Of a DNA stretch of 64,000 nt, positions 62,655 to 64,000 are shown piece after piece. Under the pieces are notes generated by a model, which was not told the DNA's origin, ran no database searches, and was given only the letters and a program-made list of their open reading frames with translations. The stretch comes from Lachnospiraceae bacterium (GTDB lineage Bacteria > Bacillota > Clostridia > Lachnospirales > Lachnospiraceae): NCBI GenBank assembly GCA_016287675.1, contig JAEFAR010000008.1, positions 1 through 64,000 of the forward strand, read 5' to 3'. Numbering within the stretch: position 1 is the stretch's first letter; each line of letters begins with the position of its first letter. The translations under genes were made by a program, and so were the position numbers.

Positions 62655-64000
62655 ATGGCAGATAAAAAAGAAGCTGAAGAAAAAACAGCTGAACTTATAC
62701 AACTTGATTTTTCGGAGGAAATGAAAACTTCCTACCGTGACTATGCGGTAAATGTCATCATCGACCGGGCTCTTCCCGATGTAAGAGACGGCCTGAAGCC
62801 GGTACAGAGAAGGATCCTTTACGCAATGACGGAGCTTGGACTTGACCCCAAGAAGCCTCACAGAAAGAGTGCACGTATCGTTGGAGATACAATGGGTAAA
62901 TTCCATCCCCACGGCGATTCTTCCATTTATGAGGCCCTGGTCCACATGTCTGAGGATTTTTCACTTTCCATCCCGCTGATCGACGGACACGGAAACTTCG
63001 GTTCTCTTGACGGAGATCCGGCAGCAGCCATGCGTTACACGGAAGCAAGGCTTTCCGAGGGCGCCATGACCATGCTGGAAAATCTGGACAACAATCTGGT
63101 GGATTACAAGCCCAACTTTGATAACTCCGAAAAGGAGCCCACAGTACTTCCCGCACTCCTTCCCAATCTTCTGATCAACGGTACCACAGGTATCGCGGTA
63201 GGTATGGCCACCAACATCCCGCCCCACAATGCGGGAGAGGTCATCGACGGATGCATCGCCTATATGGATGATCCGGACATTACGGTGGAAGAGCTCATGA
63301 GCTACATTCCCGGACCGGATTTCCCCACCGGAGGCGTTATCGTCAATTCCGATGCTCTTCCGGGCATATACGAAACGGGCGAAGGCAAGATCAGGGTCCG
63401 TGCCAAGACAGAGATAGAAAACGGAGAATACGGAAGAAAGAATATTGTTGTAACGGAGATCCCCTACACCAGTTCCGGAAACAAGACAAAACTTGTGGAG
63501 AGCCTGGTGGATCTTATGAAGAATAAGACCTTTGAGGAGATCTACGACGTTAGGGATGAGAGCTCCAAGGATGTCCGCATTGTTATCGAAGTAAAAAAAG
63601 ACAGGGATGTGGAAAATCTACTGAACGGACTTTTTAAGAAGTCTCCCCTGGAGGACACCTACACTGTCAATCTCCTTGCGGTAAAGGAACAGCAGCCCAT
63701 TGTCTTTAACCTTAAGAGCCTGATCGCCGAGTTCATCTCATTCCAGGAAGAGATCTACACAAGAGAGTACAAAAACCGTCTCGAGAAGGCCAAGGACAGG
63801 AGCGAAGTTGTTGACGGACTCTTAAGGGCCACGGACGTCATCGATCTCATCATCGAGATCTTAAGAGGAAGTACATCCGTAAAGCAGGCTAAGGATTGTC
63901 TCACAAAGGGAGAGACAAAGGATATCAAGTTCAAGAGCAAAAAATCCGAAGAGGATGCAAAAAAGCTGGATTTCACCGAAAGACAGGCGGAAGCCATCCT
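62655..64000 (+). CDS. Type IIA topoisomerase A subunit (GyrA/ParC family), partial
   Basis: The first 448 residues are in the window and the frame is still open at its end, so no stop codon is seen. [20 protein letters not shown] leads to [30 protein letters not shown], the DNA-cleavage core with catalytic Tyr128 in [11 protein letters not shown], and [13 protein letters not shown]. The quinolone-region residues are G-D-S-S-I-Y-E. The C-terminal domain that would separate gyrase from topoisomerase IV lies beyond the window. Start 62655 has AAAGCGAG-type weak ribosome site. Confidence 0.93.
   Translation, partial: MADKKEAEEKTAELIQLDFSEEMKTSYRDYAVNVIIDRALPDVRDGLKPVQRRILYAMTELGLDPKKPHRKSARIVGDTMGKFHPHGDSSIYEALVHMSEDFSLSIPLIDGHGNFGSLDGDPAAAMRYTEARLSEGAMTMLENLDNNLVDYKPNFDNSEKEPTVLPALLPNLLINGTTGIAVGMATNIPPHNAGEVIDGCIAYMDDPDITVEELMSYIPGPDFPTGGVIVNSDALPGIYETGEGKIRVRAKTEIENGEYGRKNIVVTEIPYTSSGNKTKLVESLVDLMKNKTFEEIYDVRDESSKDVRIVIEVKKDRDVENLLNGLFKKSPLEDTYTVNLLAVKEQQPIVFNLKSLIAEFISFQEEIYTREYKNRLEKAKDRSEVVDGLLRATDVIDLIIEILRGSTSVKQAKDCLTKGETKDIKFKSKKSEEDAKKLDFTERQAEAI

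Noticed and set aside
60661-64000. Chromosome origin suggested by gyrB-gyrA-like genes
   Set aside because: No dnaA, dnaN or recF genes and no DnaA-box cluster are seen nearby.

Overview
The window looks like chromosomal DNA of a low-to-mid GC anaerobic Firmicute, most likely a Lachnospiraceae relative of the Butyrivibrio type. This rests on gene content read directly: a SCIFF peptide with its radical SAM maturase, FprA flavodiiron protein and desulfoferrodoxin (oxygen defence of strict anaerobes), a Cys-rich FeoB-associated protein, long Thr-Pro linkers in surface proteins, and a rho-rpmE-yqhQ-prmC-prfA neighbourhood. No database search was possible, so family names come from motif recognition.

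Layout. 1-1.5 kb: start of a MerR-type regulator, a half-size EamA transporter and a hypoxanthine/uracil-DNA glycosylase. 1.7-3.4 kb: a PD-(D/E)XK-like nuclease gene embedded between two arrays (6 and 5 units) of a strictly 64-bp tandem repeat whose core is a 38-bp hairpin. 3.4-6.6 kb (minus): scfA-scfB (SCIFF peptide and maturase) followed by an overlapping Orn/Lys/Arg-decarboxylase-like gene. 6.7-9.3 kb: small membrane protein, Lgt-like protein, FprA. 9.5-14.7 kb: an apparent RiPP locus made of an ABC-2 permease, an ABC ATPase, a SPASM radical SAM enzyme, an ABC exporter and two short Cys-rich peptides that share an M-x-W-x-K-x-P start. 14.9-18.0 kb: solute-binding lipoprotein plus chemoreceptor. 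18.1-21.7 kb (minus): feoA-feoA-feoB-Cys-rich protein operon with a palindromic operator inside the promoter, and desulfoferrodoxin with a long structured leader.

22-28.6 kb: epsC, mnmA, a 31-residue membrane peptide, a ZIP transporter, CapA-like and LCP proteins and a FKBP/trigger-factor-like lipoprotein. 28.7-36.3 kb: rho, rpmE, yqhQ (DUF1385), prmC, prfA, a SpoU methyltransferase and a LacI regulator with its own operator. 36.4-43.3 kb: SH3-transglutaminase protein, Sir2 deacylase, HD protein, CapD/FlaA1-type nucleotide-sugar dehydratase, glmS. 43.4-51.9 kb: two single-pass membrane proteins, then a four-gene block of a 1197-residue protein, an actin/Hsp70-like protein, a TPR protein and a coiled-coil membrane protein with no assigned function. 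51.9-64 kb: valS, a 48-residue ORF, a zinc-ribbon TPR membrane protein, GDPD, an N-acetylmuramoyl-L-alanine amidase, a fusion of an MFS transporter with an SH3 and D,D-carboxypeptidase module, and a type IIA topoisomerase pair of which the A subunit runs off the window.

Most of the window is housekeeping and envelope biology. The three places most worth attention are the nuclease inside its hairpin array, the RiPP locus with its two unlisted precursors, and the MFS-SH3-carboxypeptidase fusion.
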